NCBI RefSeq assembly: GCF_005298075.1
Contig: NZ_SZZH01000003.1
Location: forward strand, 806,001 to 870,000
Reading direction: 5' to 3'
DNA: 64,000 nucleotides
DNA from: Nakamurella flava
GTDB taxonomy: Bacteria > Actinomycetota > Actinomycetes > Mycobacteriales > Nakamurellaceae
Each line of letters starts with the position of its first letter. The stretch's first letter is position 1. Below are positions 47,937 through 59,460 of this stretch, piece by piece. The notes under the pieces were generated by a model. The model was not told where the DNA came from, made no database searches, and worked only from the letters and a program-made list of their open reading frames with translations. A program made the position numbers and the translations under genes.

Positions 47937-50447
47937 GTGCGGCTGTCCCTGGCCTGGTTGGCCGACGTCCTCCCGCTGCCCGCCGGCACCACGGTCGATC
48001 AGGTGGCCGACACCCTGGTCCAGGTCGGGCAGGAGGTGGAGGCGGTGCACACCGTGCCGCCGACCACCGGCCCGCTGGTCCTGGGCCGGGTGCTGACCAT
48101 CGAGGAGCTCACCGGTCTGAAGAAGCCGATCCGCTTCTGCACGGTCGACGTCGGCCCGGGCAACGGACCGGACGGCTCAGACGAGCCGCGCGGGATCATC
48201 TGCGGCGCCCGCAACTTCGTCGAGGGCGACACCGTCGTGGTGGCCCTGCCGGGCGCGGTGCTGCCCGGTGACTTCGCCATCGCCACCCGCAAGACGTACG
48301 GCCGGATCTCCGACGGCATGATCTGCTCGGTCCGCGAGCTGGGCATCGGCACCGAGCACGACGGGATCCTGGTGCTCGACCGGGACACCCCGGCCGATCA
48401 GATCGGCACGGACGCACGGCCCCTGATCGGGGCCGAGGACACGGTCATCGAGTTGGCCATCACCCCCGATCGCGGCTACGCGCTGTCGGTTCGGGGTCTG
48501 GCCCGTGATCTGGCCGCGGCCTGGGACGTGCCGTTCACCGACCCCGCGGCGCGGGTGCTGCCCGACCGCGCGCAGCCGGGCTGGCCGGTGACCCTGGCCG
48601 ACCCGGTCGGCTGCCGACGGTTCGCCACCGTGCGGGTCGCCGGGGTGGATCCCACGGCGCCGTCCCCGTTCTGGTTGCGGCGCCGGCTGGCCGCCGCGGG
48701 GATCCGGTCGATCTCGCTGGCCGTCGACGTCACCAACTACGTCATGGTCCATCTCGGTCAGCCCCTGCACGCCTTCGACGCCGACACGCTGTCCGGGGCC
48801 ATCGAGGTCCGGCGTGCGGTCGCGGGGGAGACGCTGACCACCCTGGACGGGGCGACCCGGAAGCTGGCCGCCGGGCCGGACGGCGACCTGGTGGTCGCCG
48901 ACGAGTCGGGGCCGATCTCGCTGGCCGGCATCATGGGCGGCGCGTCGACCGAGATCGGCGACGGCACCGAGAACGTCCTCCTCGAGGGGGCGACCTGGGA
49001 TCCGCCGACCATCGCCCGGTCCCTGCGCCGGCACCGGCTGCCCAGCGAGGCCTCCCGCCGGTTCGAGCGGGCCGTCGACCCCGCCATCCCGGCGGCGGCC
49101 ACCGAGTTGGCCGCGGATCTGCTCGTCACCTACGGCGGCGGCGAGATCGTCGGGCGCTCGGACGTCCAGGGCGAGCCGTTCACACCGGTGACCATCACGC
49201 TGCCGCTGTCCGAGCCGGAGCGGCTGGCCGGCCGGCCGTACGACCGGGCCACCGTGGTGCGCCGGCTGGAGCAGGTCGGTGCGACGGTGTCCGGCTCCGG
49301 CCAGGACGGCGCCGTCCTGGTGACCCCGCCGTCCTGGCGGCCCGACCTGACCCGGCCGGCCGACCTGGTCGAGGAGGTGGCGCGGCTGGAGGGCTACGAC
49401 ACCATCACCTCGGTGCTGCCGGTGGCGCCCGCCGGGACCGGTCTCACGCCGACCCAGCGGCGCACCCGGGCCATCGCCGCCGACCTGGCGTCGGCCGGGC
49501 TGATCGAGGTGCTGTCGTTCCCGTTCGTCGGCGTCGCCGAGCTCGATGCCCTCGGATTCGGCGGCGACGACGTGCGTCGGCGCGCGGTCACCCTGGCCAA
49601 CCCGCTGGACGCGGAGAAGCCGCAGCTGCGGACCAGTCTGCTGCCCGGCCTGGTCGAGACGGCCCAGCGGAACCTGTCCCGGGGCGCCCGGGATCTCGCG
49701 CTGTACGAGATCGGCTCGGTCTTCCTGCCCAAGGCCAACCCGCCGACCCCGGGCAAGCCGACGGTCGACGCGCGGCCGAGCGACGCCGAGCTGGCCGTGC
49801 TGGATGCCGCATTGCCGCAGCAGCCGCTGCACCTGGCCGCGCTGCTGGCCGGTCCGGGGTCGCAGGAGCGGCCGGGATGGTGGGGCGCGGGTCGTCCGGC
49901 CGGGTGGGCCGACGCCATCGAGCTGGCCCGACGGGTCGGCCGGGTGGCCGGGGTGAGCCTGCGGGTGGTGCCGGCCGAGCAGACGCCGTGGCATCCGGGT
50001 CGCTGCGCGAGCATCCGGGTGGGTGACTGGCCGATCGGTTTCGCCGGGGAGCTGGCCCCCTCGGTGGTCGAGCGGTTGGGTCTGCCCCCGCGCACGGTGG
50101 CCCTCGAGGTGAACCTCGACGGCCTGCCCGACCCGGTGCCGGCGGTCGCGCCGCGCATCTCGCCGTACCCGGCGGTGAACCTCGACCTGGCCGTCGTGGT
50201 CCCGGTGGGGACGGCCGCCGCGGACGTGCAGGATGCCCTGCGCGGTGGTGGCGGTGAGCTGCTCGAATCGGTGCGGTTGTTCGACGTGTACACCGGCGAC
50301 CGGGTGCCGGCCGGCACGAAGTCGCTGGCCTTCGCTCTGCAGGTGCGTGCGGCCGATCGCACGCTCACCGCGGCGGACGCCACGGCCGTGCGCGACGCCG
50401 CCCTCGCGGTGGCGGGGGAGCGGCTGGGGGCTCGCCTGCGCGACTGA
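47937..50447 (+). CDS. pheT: Phenylalanyl-tRNA synthetase beta subunit
   Basis: The 836-residue beta subunit contains an N-terminal tRNA-binding OB domain (about 40-160; ICGARNFVEGDTVVVALPGAVL), B3/B4 editing domain (DVTNYVMVHLGQPLHAFDAD), B5 domain and a class II-like core (NPLDAEKPQLRTSLLPGLVE), and a C-terminal ferredoxin-like anticodon-binding domain (ISPYPAVNLDLAVVV). GTG 47937 follows ACGGAGG. Forms an operon with pheS. A strong hairpin follows. Confidence 0.96.
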   Translation: MRLSLAWLADVLPLPAGTTVDQVADTLVQVGQEVEAVHTVPPTTGPLVLGRVLTIEELTGLKKPIRFCTVDVGPGNGPDGSDEPRGIICGARNFVEGDTVVVALPGAVLPGDFAIATRKTYGRISDGMICSVRELGIGTEHDGILVLDRDTPADQIGTDARPLIGAEDTVIELAITPDRGYALSVRGLARDLAAAWDVPFTDPAARVLPDRAQPGWPVTLADPVGCRRFATVRVAGVDPTAPSPFWLRRRLAAAGIRSISLAVDVTNYVMVHLGQPLHAFDADTLSGAIEVRRAVAGETLTTLDGATRKLAAGPDGDLVVADESGPISLAGIMGGASTEIGDGTENVLLEGATWDPPTIARSLRRHRLPSEASRRFERAVDPAIPAAATELAADLLVTYGGGEIVGRSDVQGEPFTPVTITLPLSEPERLAGRPYDRATVVRRLEQVGATVSGSGQDGAVLVTPPSWRPDLTRPADLVEEVARLEGYDTITSVLPVAPAGTGLTPTQRRTRAIAADLASAGLIEVLSFPFVGVAELDALGFGGDDVRRRAVTLANPLDAEKPQLRTSLLPGLVETAQRNLSRGARDLALYEIGSVFLPKANPPTPGKPTVDARPSDAELAVLDAALPQQPLHLAALLAGPGSQERPGWWGAGRPAGWADAIELARRVGRVAGVSLRVVPAEQTPWHPGRCASIRVGDWPIGFAGELAPSVVERLGLPPRTVALEVNLDGLPDPVPAVAPRISPYPAVNLDLAVVVPVGTAAADVQDALRGGGGELLESVRLFDVYTGDRVPAGTKSLAFALQVRAADRTLTAADATAVRDAALAVAGERLGARLRD

Positions 50448-50465
50448 TCGCGTGGCACGCAGGAT

Positions 50466-50494
50466 TCGGTGGGGTCGGCGACCGACCCCACCGA
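50466..50494 (+). terminator. Terminator after pheT
   Basis: A perfect 13-bp stem (50466-50478 with 50482-50494) and loop CGA begins 18 bases after the pheT stop. Confidence 0.65.
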
Positions 50495-50573
50495 GGCATC
50501 CCCATCCCCGGCAGGCTGTCCCCATCGGCGGCCGGATTGGTCAGCCGGCCCGCCCGGGTGCCACCATGAGGAC

Positions 50574-51161
50574 ATGCCTGTGGGACAGCCGACCGACCTG
50601 GTGCACAAGATCGAGAGTTCCGGTTACTACCCGGAACTGGTCGCCGATGCGCTGGAGATCGCCCTGGCCGACGAGGAGGTCGGAGCGCATCTGGTGCACG
50701 GGGAGACGACGTTCGACGTCGACACCATCCGCCGGCACCTGTCGGTGGTCGTCCTGACGCCGAGCCGGTTGATCTTCGTCCACGCCGACGACCACGGCGG
50801 CGACGCCGAACACGGCGACGAGGCCCACGGCATCGTGACCAGCGAGGCGGTGCCCATCTCGGCCGTGCGCAGCGTGATGGTGACGCATGTGGTCTCCCGG
50901 CCGGAGAAGTACCGCAAGGGCCGGCTGGGGCGCGAATTGACGCTGACCATCGGCTGGGGGGCGGTCAACCGGGTCGATCTGGAACCGGCCGGCTGCGCCG
51001 ACCCGCAGTGCGAGGCCGACCACGGTATGACGGGCAGCATCACCGCCGACGACCTGTCGCTGCGCATCAGCGCGGACGCCGAGGGCGAGTCGGCCCTGCG
51101 GGACGCGATCGCCTTCGCCAAGGCGCTGTCGGCCCGCACGGCCACCACCTACCTGCGCTGA
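50574..51161 (+). CDS. DUF5998 family protein
   Basis: The 195-residue protein begins VGQPTDLVHKIESSGYYPELVADAL after Met-Pro and contains LVHGETTFDVDTIRRHLSVVVLTPSRLIFVHADDH, the pattern of the actinobacterial DUF5998 family. No membrane segment or known active site is visible; the fold may be PH-like. ATG 50574 with ATGAGGAC upstream is preferred to the longer frame from 50469. Function is unknown. Confidence 0.82.
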   Translation: MPVGQPTDLVHKIESSGYYPELVADALEIALADEEVGAHLVHGETTFDVDTIRRHLSVVVLTPSRLIFVHADDHGGDAEHGDEAHGIVTSEAVPISAVRSVMVTHVVSRPEKYRKGRLGRELTLTIGWGAVNRVDLEPAGCADPQCEADHGMTGSITADDLSLRISADAEGESALRDAIAFAKALSARTATTYLR

Positions 51162-51318
51162 CGCGGTGACCGTCTGGCGTCCGCCGCGGATGGACAGCCA
51201 GCTCACAGTCGTCCCGCGCATCCCCGACCGGTACCCCGGCGTCTGTTGACGGCGAGGTGGTGACCGGCACCGCCCGTCTCCTCGGCCCGGGTGGACCCGG
51301 CGCCGGGTCGCGGGAGGG

Positions 51319-52941
51319 ATGGCAAAGGTGTTCACGTCCGAGGTCGGTCCAGGGGGGCCGGGGGCGCGTCCGCAGTCGCGGGTGCGCCGTCTGCTGGCGG
51401 ACACCCGGTCCCGGTTGCGGGTCCGGGGTGCGGCGGCCTTCGGTCGGGCCCTGCGGTTGTCCGGCGCCGCGGTGGCCGCCTTCGTCGTCGCCCTGGCGGT
51501 GTTCCCGTCGACCGTGCCGATCCTGGCGCCGCTGACCGCTCTGCTGGTGGTCGAGGTGACCTTGAAGGACATCCTGGCCAGTGGGCTGCAACGGATCGCC
51601 AGCGTCACCCTCGGCGTGCTGGTCGCGGTCGGGTTCTCGGCCTACGTGGGGTTGTCCTGGTGGAGCCTGGGTGTGCTGTTGGCCGTGGCGATCATGCTGG
51701 GTCAGCTGCTGCGGCTCGGACCGCATGCCCTGGAGGTGCCGATCAGCGCGATGCTGGTGCTGGCGGTGGGTGGTTCGGAGGCCGCGGCGTCGGACCGCAT
51801 CTTCGAGACCCTGGTCGGCGCCGGGGTGGGCGTGCTGGTCAACGTCGTGCTGCCGCCGGCGGTGCGTCCGCGGCGGGCGGCCGAGTCCGTCGACCGGTTC
51901 GCCCGTGAGCTGGCCCGGTTGCTGGCCGGGGCCGCTGCGGAGCTGCGCGACCCGATCACGCAGGCGCAGGCGGTGCGGTGGATGGAGGCGGCCCGCGAAC
52001 TCAGTCGTCAGCTGCCGAAGATCGACGCCGGCCTGCAGGAGCTGGCCGACAGTCGGCGGTTGAACCCGCGGGCGTTGGGCGTGCCGGACACGGGCGCCAA
52101 CCTGCGGGGCGAGCTCGAAGCGCTGGAGCACACCACGATCGCGGTGCGCAGCATGTTCCGGTCGATCCTGGACGGCGTCCGCGACGACCCGAACCCCGAC
52201 CCGGCCGCCGGGGAGGACCGGCGGCGGATCTTCGCCGCCCTGGTCGCCGACGTGGCGGTAACGGTCGCGGCGGTCGGGTCGCTGGCCCGGGCCGAGGGCA
52301 CCGACGGTGAGGCGGACCGGGCGGCCGTGGTGGCGACGACCCTCGCCACCCTGCGCGATGCCCGGGACCGGATCGACGAGTTGGCCTCGCTGCGGGCCGA
52401 CCCGGCGGAGGAGGGGTGGCAGCTGACCGAGCCGGTGCGGGTCACCGTGCACCGGGTGCTGCGCGATCTCGACGAGGCGGTGCGCCAGCGGGTGCACACC
52501 CGGCCGCCCGCTCCGGGGTTGGCCGGGCCGGTGGAGCTGGTGTCGCGGTGGCGACCGCGGCGTGGGGCTCCCGGGGTCGGACCGGCCCGCCGGGGACCAC
52601 ACGCCCCCGGCCAGAGGCTCGGTCCGCACTCCGGCGCCCATCCGGGTCGGCCGGGTCGCCGCGGTGGCGCCGAGGCGACGGGTGGTCTGCGGCCGGTGGG
52701 CCGGTCGGCCACCGAGACGGGGGCTTTCCGCCCGGTACTGCGGTCGGTCCTGGAGACGGGCACGTTCCGCCCGGTCGGCCGGTCCGCGGTCGAGACGAGC
52801 CTGCTGCGGGTGGTGTCACCCGCCGGCGGGTCGATCCCGTCGGCTCGCCCGGTCGACGGCGGGGATGCGTCGGCGGCGCGGACCGACCGGCTGCCACGGC
52901 TTGTCGAGCCGCCGACGAGCGTGGACCCATCCGGGCGCTGA
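51319..52941 (+). CDS. FUSC-like/aromatic acid exporter-family membrane protein
   Basis: The N-terminal 180 residues have six hydrophobic segments (from LRLSGAAVAAFVVALAVF to LVGAGVGVLVNVVLPP) followed by PPAVRPRRAAESVDRFARELARLLAG, the layout of half-size FUSC/ArAE proteins, which export aromatic acids or act in the envelope. A helical cytoplasmic domain covers about 190-400. The last 140 residues are Arg/Gly/Pro-rich with three near-repeats of the form GRSxxETgxfRPV. ATG 51319 has GGGAGGGATGGC around it. Substrate unknown. Confidence 0.78.
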   Translation: MAKVFTSEVGPGGPGARPQSRVRRLLADTRSRLRVRGAAAFGRALRLSGAAVAAFVVALAVFPSTVPILAPLTALLVVEVTLKDILASGLQRIASVTLGVLVAVGFSAYVGLSWWSLGVLLAVAIMLGQLLRLGPHALEVPISAMLVLAVGGSEAAASDRIFETLVGAGVGVLVNVVLPPAVRPRRAAESVDRFARELARLLAGAAAELRDPITQAQAVRWMEAARELSRQLPKIDAGLQELADSRRLNPRALGVPDTGANLRGELEALEHTTIAVRSMFRSILDGVRDDPNPDPAAGEDRRRIFAALVADVAVTVAAVGSLARAEGTDGEADRAAVVATTLATLRDARDRIDELASLRADPAEEGWQLTEPVRVTVHRVLRDLDEAVRQRVHTRPPAPGLAGPVELVSRWRPRRGAPGVGPARRGPHAPGQRLGPHSGAHPGRPGRRGGAEATGGLRPVGRSATETGAFRPVLRSVLETGTFRPVGRSAVETSLLRVVSPAGGSIPSARPVDGGDASAARTDRLPRLVEPPTSVDPSGR

Positions 52942-53018
52942 ACGCTGTGGGGTGGCAGCACGGGGAAGCGGTGAAAACCGGTGGACCACGGTGCCTCGGC
53001 CGGGCAGGCTCGCCGTCC

Positions 53019-53777
53019 ATGACCACCGCGGACATCTGGGACGAGGCCATCGCACGGAACTACGACGACGACTGCGCGGAGATGTTCGACGATGCCGTGG
53101 TCGGGCCCACCGTCGCCCGGCTCGCGGCCCTGGCCGACGGTGGACCGGCCTGTGAGTTCGCCATCGGCACCGGCCGGGTCGCGGTGCCGCTGTGGCAGTC
53201 CGGGGTGCCGGTCGTCGGGATCGAGCTCTCGGCGCCGATGATCACGCAGCTGCGGGCCAAGGTACGGGCCGACCAGATCCCGGTGACCGAAGGCGACATG
53301 GCCACGGCCGACGCAGCGGGCCCCGACGTCGTGGGTGAGTACTCGTTGGTGTTCCTGATCTTCAACACGATCATGAATCCGCTGACCCAGGACGAGCAGG
53401 TCGGCTGTTTCGTCAACGCCGCCCGGCATCTCCGTCCGGGTGGCGCCTTCGTGGTGGAGTGCGGCGTGCCCGATCTGCGTCGGCTACCGCCCGGGCAGAC
53501 GGCCGTCCCGTTCGAGGTGACCGACACCCACGTGGGGGTGGACACCTTCGACCCGGCCCGCCAGCTCCTCACCTCGGTCCATCTCAACCGGCAGCCCGAC
53601 GGGTCGTACCGGCGGTTCGACTCCCATCACCGGTACGTCTGGCCGGCCGAGCTCGACCTGATGGCCCGGGTCGCCGGCCTGCGGTTGGAGAGTCGTTCGG
53701 CGGACTGGTCCGGCACCCCGTTCACCGCCGACAGTGCCGCGCACGTCTCGGTCTACCGGCGGCCCGCCGCCGACTGA
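53019..53777 (+). CDS. Class I SAM-dependent methyltransferase
   Basis: The 252-residue protein has CEFAIGTGRVAVPL (motif I), VVGIELSAPMITQL (motif II), VTEGDMATAD, and FLIFNTIMNPLTQDEQVGCF (motif IV), with AARHLRPGGAFVVE, a standard class I methyltransferase. ATG 53019 is set by the family-like start IWDEAIARNYDDDC. The C-terminal part with HHRYVWPAELDLMARVAGL fits small-molecule methyltransferases. Substrate is unknown, and no pathway gene adjoins it. Confidence 0.85.
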   Translation: MTTADIWDEAIARNYDDDCAEMFDDAVVGPTVARLAALADGGPACEFAIGTGRVAVPLWQSGVPVVGIELSAPMITQLRAKVRADQIPVTEGDMATADAAGPDVVGEYSLVFLIFNTIMNPLTQDEQVGCFVNAARHLRPGGAFVVECGVPDLRRLPPGQTAVPFEVTDTHVGVDTFDPARQLLTSVHLNRQPDGSYRRFDSHHRYVWPAELDLMARVAGLRLESRSADWSGTPFTADSAAHVSVYRRPAAD

Positions 53778-53790
53778 ACGACATACCGCG

Positions 53791-53838
53791 ACACGACATG
53801 TGGTGATGCGAGTTTGAGCGCAGCCCACATGTAGGGTC
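53791..53838 (+). promoter_or_regulatory. Putative tandem NrdR boxes and -10 of nrdAB
   Basis: CAC-G-ACATGT-G-GTG at 53792-53805 is a near-perfect palindrome, and CCC-ACATGT-AGGG at 53824-53836 repeats its core. The two ACATGT cores are exactly 31 bp apart, the spacing of tandem NrdR boxes. TAGGGT at 53832-53837 may be the -10 and overlaps the second box, so bound NrdR would block it. Identification is by pattern only. Confidence 0.55.
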
Positions 53839-53844
53839 CGTTGC

Positions 53845-54060
53845 GTCGAAGGTTCCCGGCGGTCACCCGCCGGGAGACAACAGGGAACCCGGTGCGAGAC
53901 CGGGACTGCCCCGCAGCGGTGAATGGGAACGAAAGCCGTCTGTCCCTCCGAGGGACGGCACTGGGTTGCGACACGACCTGGGAAGCGACGGCCGGTAGGT
54001 GGTCGGTCGGGCGTTCGCGTCCGAGGCCGATCGTGCCCGTGAGTCCGAAGACCTGCCCTC
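53845..54060 (+). promoter_or_regulatory. Cobalamin (B12) riboswitch upstream of nrdAB
   Basis: Conserved blocks of the adenosylcobalamin aptamer occur in order: AACAGGGAACCCGGTGCGAG near 53879-53898 and GGACTGCCCCGCAGCGGTGA near 53903, GCACTGGG at 53958-53965 with CTGGGAAGCGACGG near 53978-53991, and the 3' B12 box GAGTCCGAAGACCTGCC at 54041-54057. Long-range order matches the Rfam-type cobalamin element. It begins just after the predicted transcription start. Cobalamin would switch off the B12-independent reductase, as reported for Streptomyces nrdABS. Confidence 0.9.
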
Positions 54061-54063
54061 GAT

Positions 54064-54212
54064 GCGTGGGTCACCGACCCACGCCGCCGGTGCGCCCCGT
54101 GGGAGGGTGGCTGCGGAATCGGGGTGGTCGGCGCGCGCTGCGTGGCCCGTCGTCCCGGTGCTGCGCTTTCCTCCCGACGAGGTCATCGGCTTCCGATGGC
54201 TCGCGAGGAGAG
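54064..54212 (+). promoter_or_regulatory. Likely expression platform of the riboswitch
   Basis: A perfect 8-bp hairpin (54064-54071 with 54077-54084) follows the aptamer. Further on CTTTCCTC at 54166-54173 can pair over eight positions with GAGGAGAG at 54205-54212, the ribosome site of nrdA. Sequestering the Shine-Dalgarno would give translational control. No U-tract terminator is visible. Confidence 0.5.
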
Positions 54213-54215
54213 AGC

Positions 54216-57113
<2,898 letters not shown>

Positions 57114-57160
57114 CCGCCCGCCCTGCACTGTCGATCCCTGAACTCTCGAAAGGTCCCCTC

Positions 57161-58372
57161 ATGACGGACTTCTGGTCCACCTTCGACGAGCCGGCCGGTT
57201 CCACCGCCACCGCCACCGTCGCCCCGCCAGCTCCCGCCGCCGTCCCGACCCAGCCGCGCCCGACGCCCGCCCCGTCCACCCCCACGGCGCCGGCCCCGGT
57301 CGCTGCGCCGGGGGCGGTGTCGGCCACCGGTCTGGGCGACATCGACCGCACCGGCGGCCGGGTGTCGGTGTCGGACAAGTCGATGATCAACGCCCGCGCC
57401 GACGTCAATCAGCTGCTCCCGCTGAAGTACACCTGGGCCTGGGAGAAGTACCTGGCCGGATGCAACAACCACTGGATGCCGACCGAGGTGTCGATGCAGG
57501 CCGATATCGCCCTGTGGAAGTCGCGGGACGGGTTGACCGACGCCGAAAGGCTCATGCTCAAGCGCAATCTCGGCTTTTTCGCCACCGCGGAGTCGCTGGT
57601 GGCGAACAACATCGTGCTGGCCGTCTACCGGCAGCTGACCAACCCGGAGTGCCGCCAGTACCTGCTGCGGCAGGCCTTCGAGGAGGCCGTGCACACGCAC
57701 ACGTTCCAGTACATCTGCACCTCGCTCGGGCTCGACCAGGGTGAGCTGTTCAACATGTACCGGGAGGTGCCGTCCATCACCGAGAAGGACGCCTGGGCGC
57801 TGCAGTACACTCAGTCGCTGGAGGATCCGGAGTTCCGCACCGGCACCCCGGAGGCCGACCAGGCCTTCCTCCGGGACCTGGTCGCGTTCTACGTGATCTT
57901 CGAAGGCATGTGGTTCTACACGGGTTTCGCGCAGATCCTGTCGCTCGGCCGCCGCAACAAGATGGTCGGCATCGCCGAGCAGTACCAGTACATCCTGCGG
58001 GACGAGTCGATCCACCTGAACTTCGGCATCGACGTCATCAACCAGATCAAGATCGAGAACCCGCACCTGTGGTCGACCGATTTCCAGGCCGAGGTCCGCG
58101 GGATGCTGGCCCGGGCCTGCGAACTCGAAATCGCCTACGGTCGCGACACCATGCCGACCGGGATGCTCGGCCTCACGGCCGCCCAGTGCGAGCAGTACAT
58201 GCGGTTCATCACCAACCGACGCTGCGCCCAGATCGGTCTCGAGCCGCTTTACGCGGCGGTCGACAACCCGTTCCCCTGGATGAGCGAGATGATGGACCTG
58301 AAGAAGGAGAAGAACTTCTTCGAGACCCGGGTCATCGAGTACCAGTCCGGTGGGGGGCTCGCCTGGGAGTGA
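57161..58372 (+). CDS. nrdB: Ribonucleoside-diphosphate reductase small subunit with class Ic-type residues
   Basis: The 403-residue R2 protein has a Pro/Ala-rich 55-residue N terminus and a ferritin-like helical bundle. Metal ligands align with E. coli: Glu144 (Asp84), Glu175 (Glu115), His178 (His118), a Glu in VIFEGMW, and Glu/His in RDESIH. Position 182, the radical Tyr122 in E. coli, is Phe ([11 protein letters not shown]), and the first ligand is Glu, both hallmarks of the Mn/Fe class Ic R2. GAAAGG precedes ATG 57161. Operon with nrdA, 47 bp apart. Confidence 0.93.
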   Translation: MTDFWSTFDEPAGSTATATVAPPAPAAVPTQPRPTPAPSTPTAPAPVAAPGAVSATGLGDIDRTGGRVSVSDKSMINARADVNQLLPLKYTWAWEKYLAGCNNHWMPTEVSMQADIALWKSRDGLTDAERLMLKRNLGFFATAESLVANNIVLAVYRQLTNPECRQYLLRQAFEEAVHTHTFQYICTSLGLDQGELFNMYREVPSITEKDAWALQYTQSLEDPEFRTGTPEADQAFLRDLVAFYVIFEGMWFYTGFAQILSLGRRNKMVGIAEQYQYILRDESIHLNFGIDVINQIKIENPHLWSTDFQAEVRGMLARACELEIAYGRDTMPTGMLGLTAAQCEQYMRFITNRRCAQIGLEPLYAAVDNPFPWMSEMMDLKKEKNFFETRVIEYQSGGGLAWE

Positions 58373-58441
58373 CCGTGACCGCGGTGCGGGTCGCCCTACG
58401 GTGACGTCCGTGGAAGTGACCCCGACCGACCTCCAGGCGGC

Positions 58442-59389
58442 CTACGGTGCCGTCCGGAGGGTGGCCCGGACCGCGCCGGCGATGTCGTCGGTGAGGAGGT
58501 CGGCCTCGGGGAAACTGCCGATCGGCCGGTGGAATCCGTGCTGCTGGTAGGGCCACACCCGCAGGGTCACCGGGATGTCCTGACCCGCGAACGCGCGGAC
58601 CGCGGTCAGGGCGTCGCCGACGAGGATCTCGGCGCTGCCGACGTGGACCATGACCTGCCCCACGGCGAACAGCTCGATGTCGGTGGCGGTCCCGGGGGCG
58701 GTCGGCAGGATCTCCGGCGCCCGTCGGCGCAGACCCGACACCGTGTGGACGAGGTCGCCGCCGAGGCGCAGGTCGGTGGCATCGGGGGCGGAGATCTCGC
58801 CCCGGTCCCGGTCGAGCGGGTCGGCCACCTGGCCGTCGACCCAGGGCGAGAGCAGCACCAGCAGCGCCGGGCCGTCCCCGCCGTGGTCGGCCCGCGCCAG
58901 GTCGCCGAGCACGGCCAGCGCCGACGCCGCCGCATCACCCTCGGCGACGATCGCGAGGTGGTCGCCGAAGTAGCCGGCGTCGGCGAGCAGCCAGTGGTAG
59001 CAGCGCACTGCCGCGGACGACAGACCGCCGGGGGCGTCGCCCGACGGCAGGAGCACCCGGACGCCGCTCCGCGCGGCCAACTGGGCCGCCCACGCGGAGG
59101 GGTCCGCGCCGCCGGCGACCTTCGAGCCGGGCAGGAAGAGCACGGCAGCCGGCCACGGGGCGTCCACCGCGATGACCGTCTCGACGTCCGCCGCCGCGGG
59201 CACGAACCACCGGGCCGTCAAGGCCGGGTCGCCGATGTCCCCGGCGGTCTCGATCCGGACGTCGGCGGGCAGTGACGGACCCGCCGGTGGGGCGTTCGAC
59301 CCCGGCGCGAGATGTTCCTCGAACCAGGTGACCGCCTGCGGACTGACCATGTCGCCCCCCCCCGTGTTCCGATGGCCTCCCGGCAGCAT
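58442..59389 (-). CDS. Alpha/beta-hydrolase-fold protein lacking the nucleophile serine
   Basis: The 315-residue product resembles hormone-sensitive-lipase-type hydrolases: PAAVLFLPGSKVAGG (oxyanion region), RCYHWLLADAGYFGDHLAIVAEGDAAASALAVLGDL at the elbow, LLVLLSPWVDGQV, and WPYQQHGFHR for the His. The elbow GDSAG reads GDAAA, so the catalytic Ser is absent. ATG 59389 has AGGGGA five bases upstream; an inner ATG 59350 is possible. A run of nine G (reverse strand, 59355-59363) lies in codons 9-12, so slippage would switch the longer form on or off. Substrate and role unknown. Confidence 0.75.
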   Translation of the reverse strand: MLPGGHRNTGGGDMVSPQAVTWFEEHLAPGSNAPPAGPSLPADVRIETAGDIGDPALTARWFVPAAADVETVIAVDAPWPAAVLFLPGSKVAGGADPSAWAAQLAARSGVRVLLPSGDAPGGLSSAAVRCYHWLLADAGYFGDHLAIVAEGDAAASALAVLGDLARADHGGDGPALLVLLSPWVDGQVADPLDRDRGEISAPDATDLRLGGDLVHTVSGLRRRAPEILPTAPGTATDIELFAVGQVMVHVGSAEILVGDALTAVRAFAGQDIPVTLRVWPYQQHGFHRPIGSFPEADLLTDDIAGAVRATLRTAP

Positions 59390-59460
59390 GGCCGTCCCCT
59401 ATCGCTGGGCGCCGCCTTGCCGGTGACGACCACCCCAAGGAGGCCCGGTCAGACCCGCGG

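Noticed and set aside
53841-54215. Long in-frame extension of nrdA through the riboswitch
   Set aside because: The region has conserved cobalamin aptamer blocks and the Shine-Dalgarno sits right before ATG 54216; the extension has no NrdA homology.
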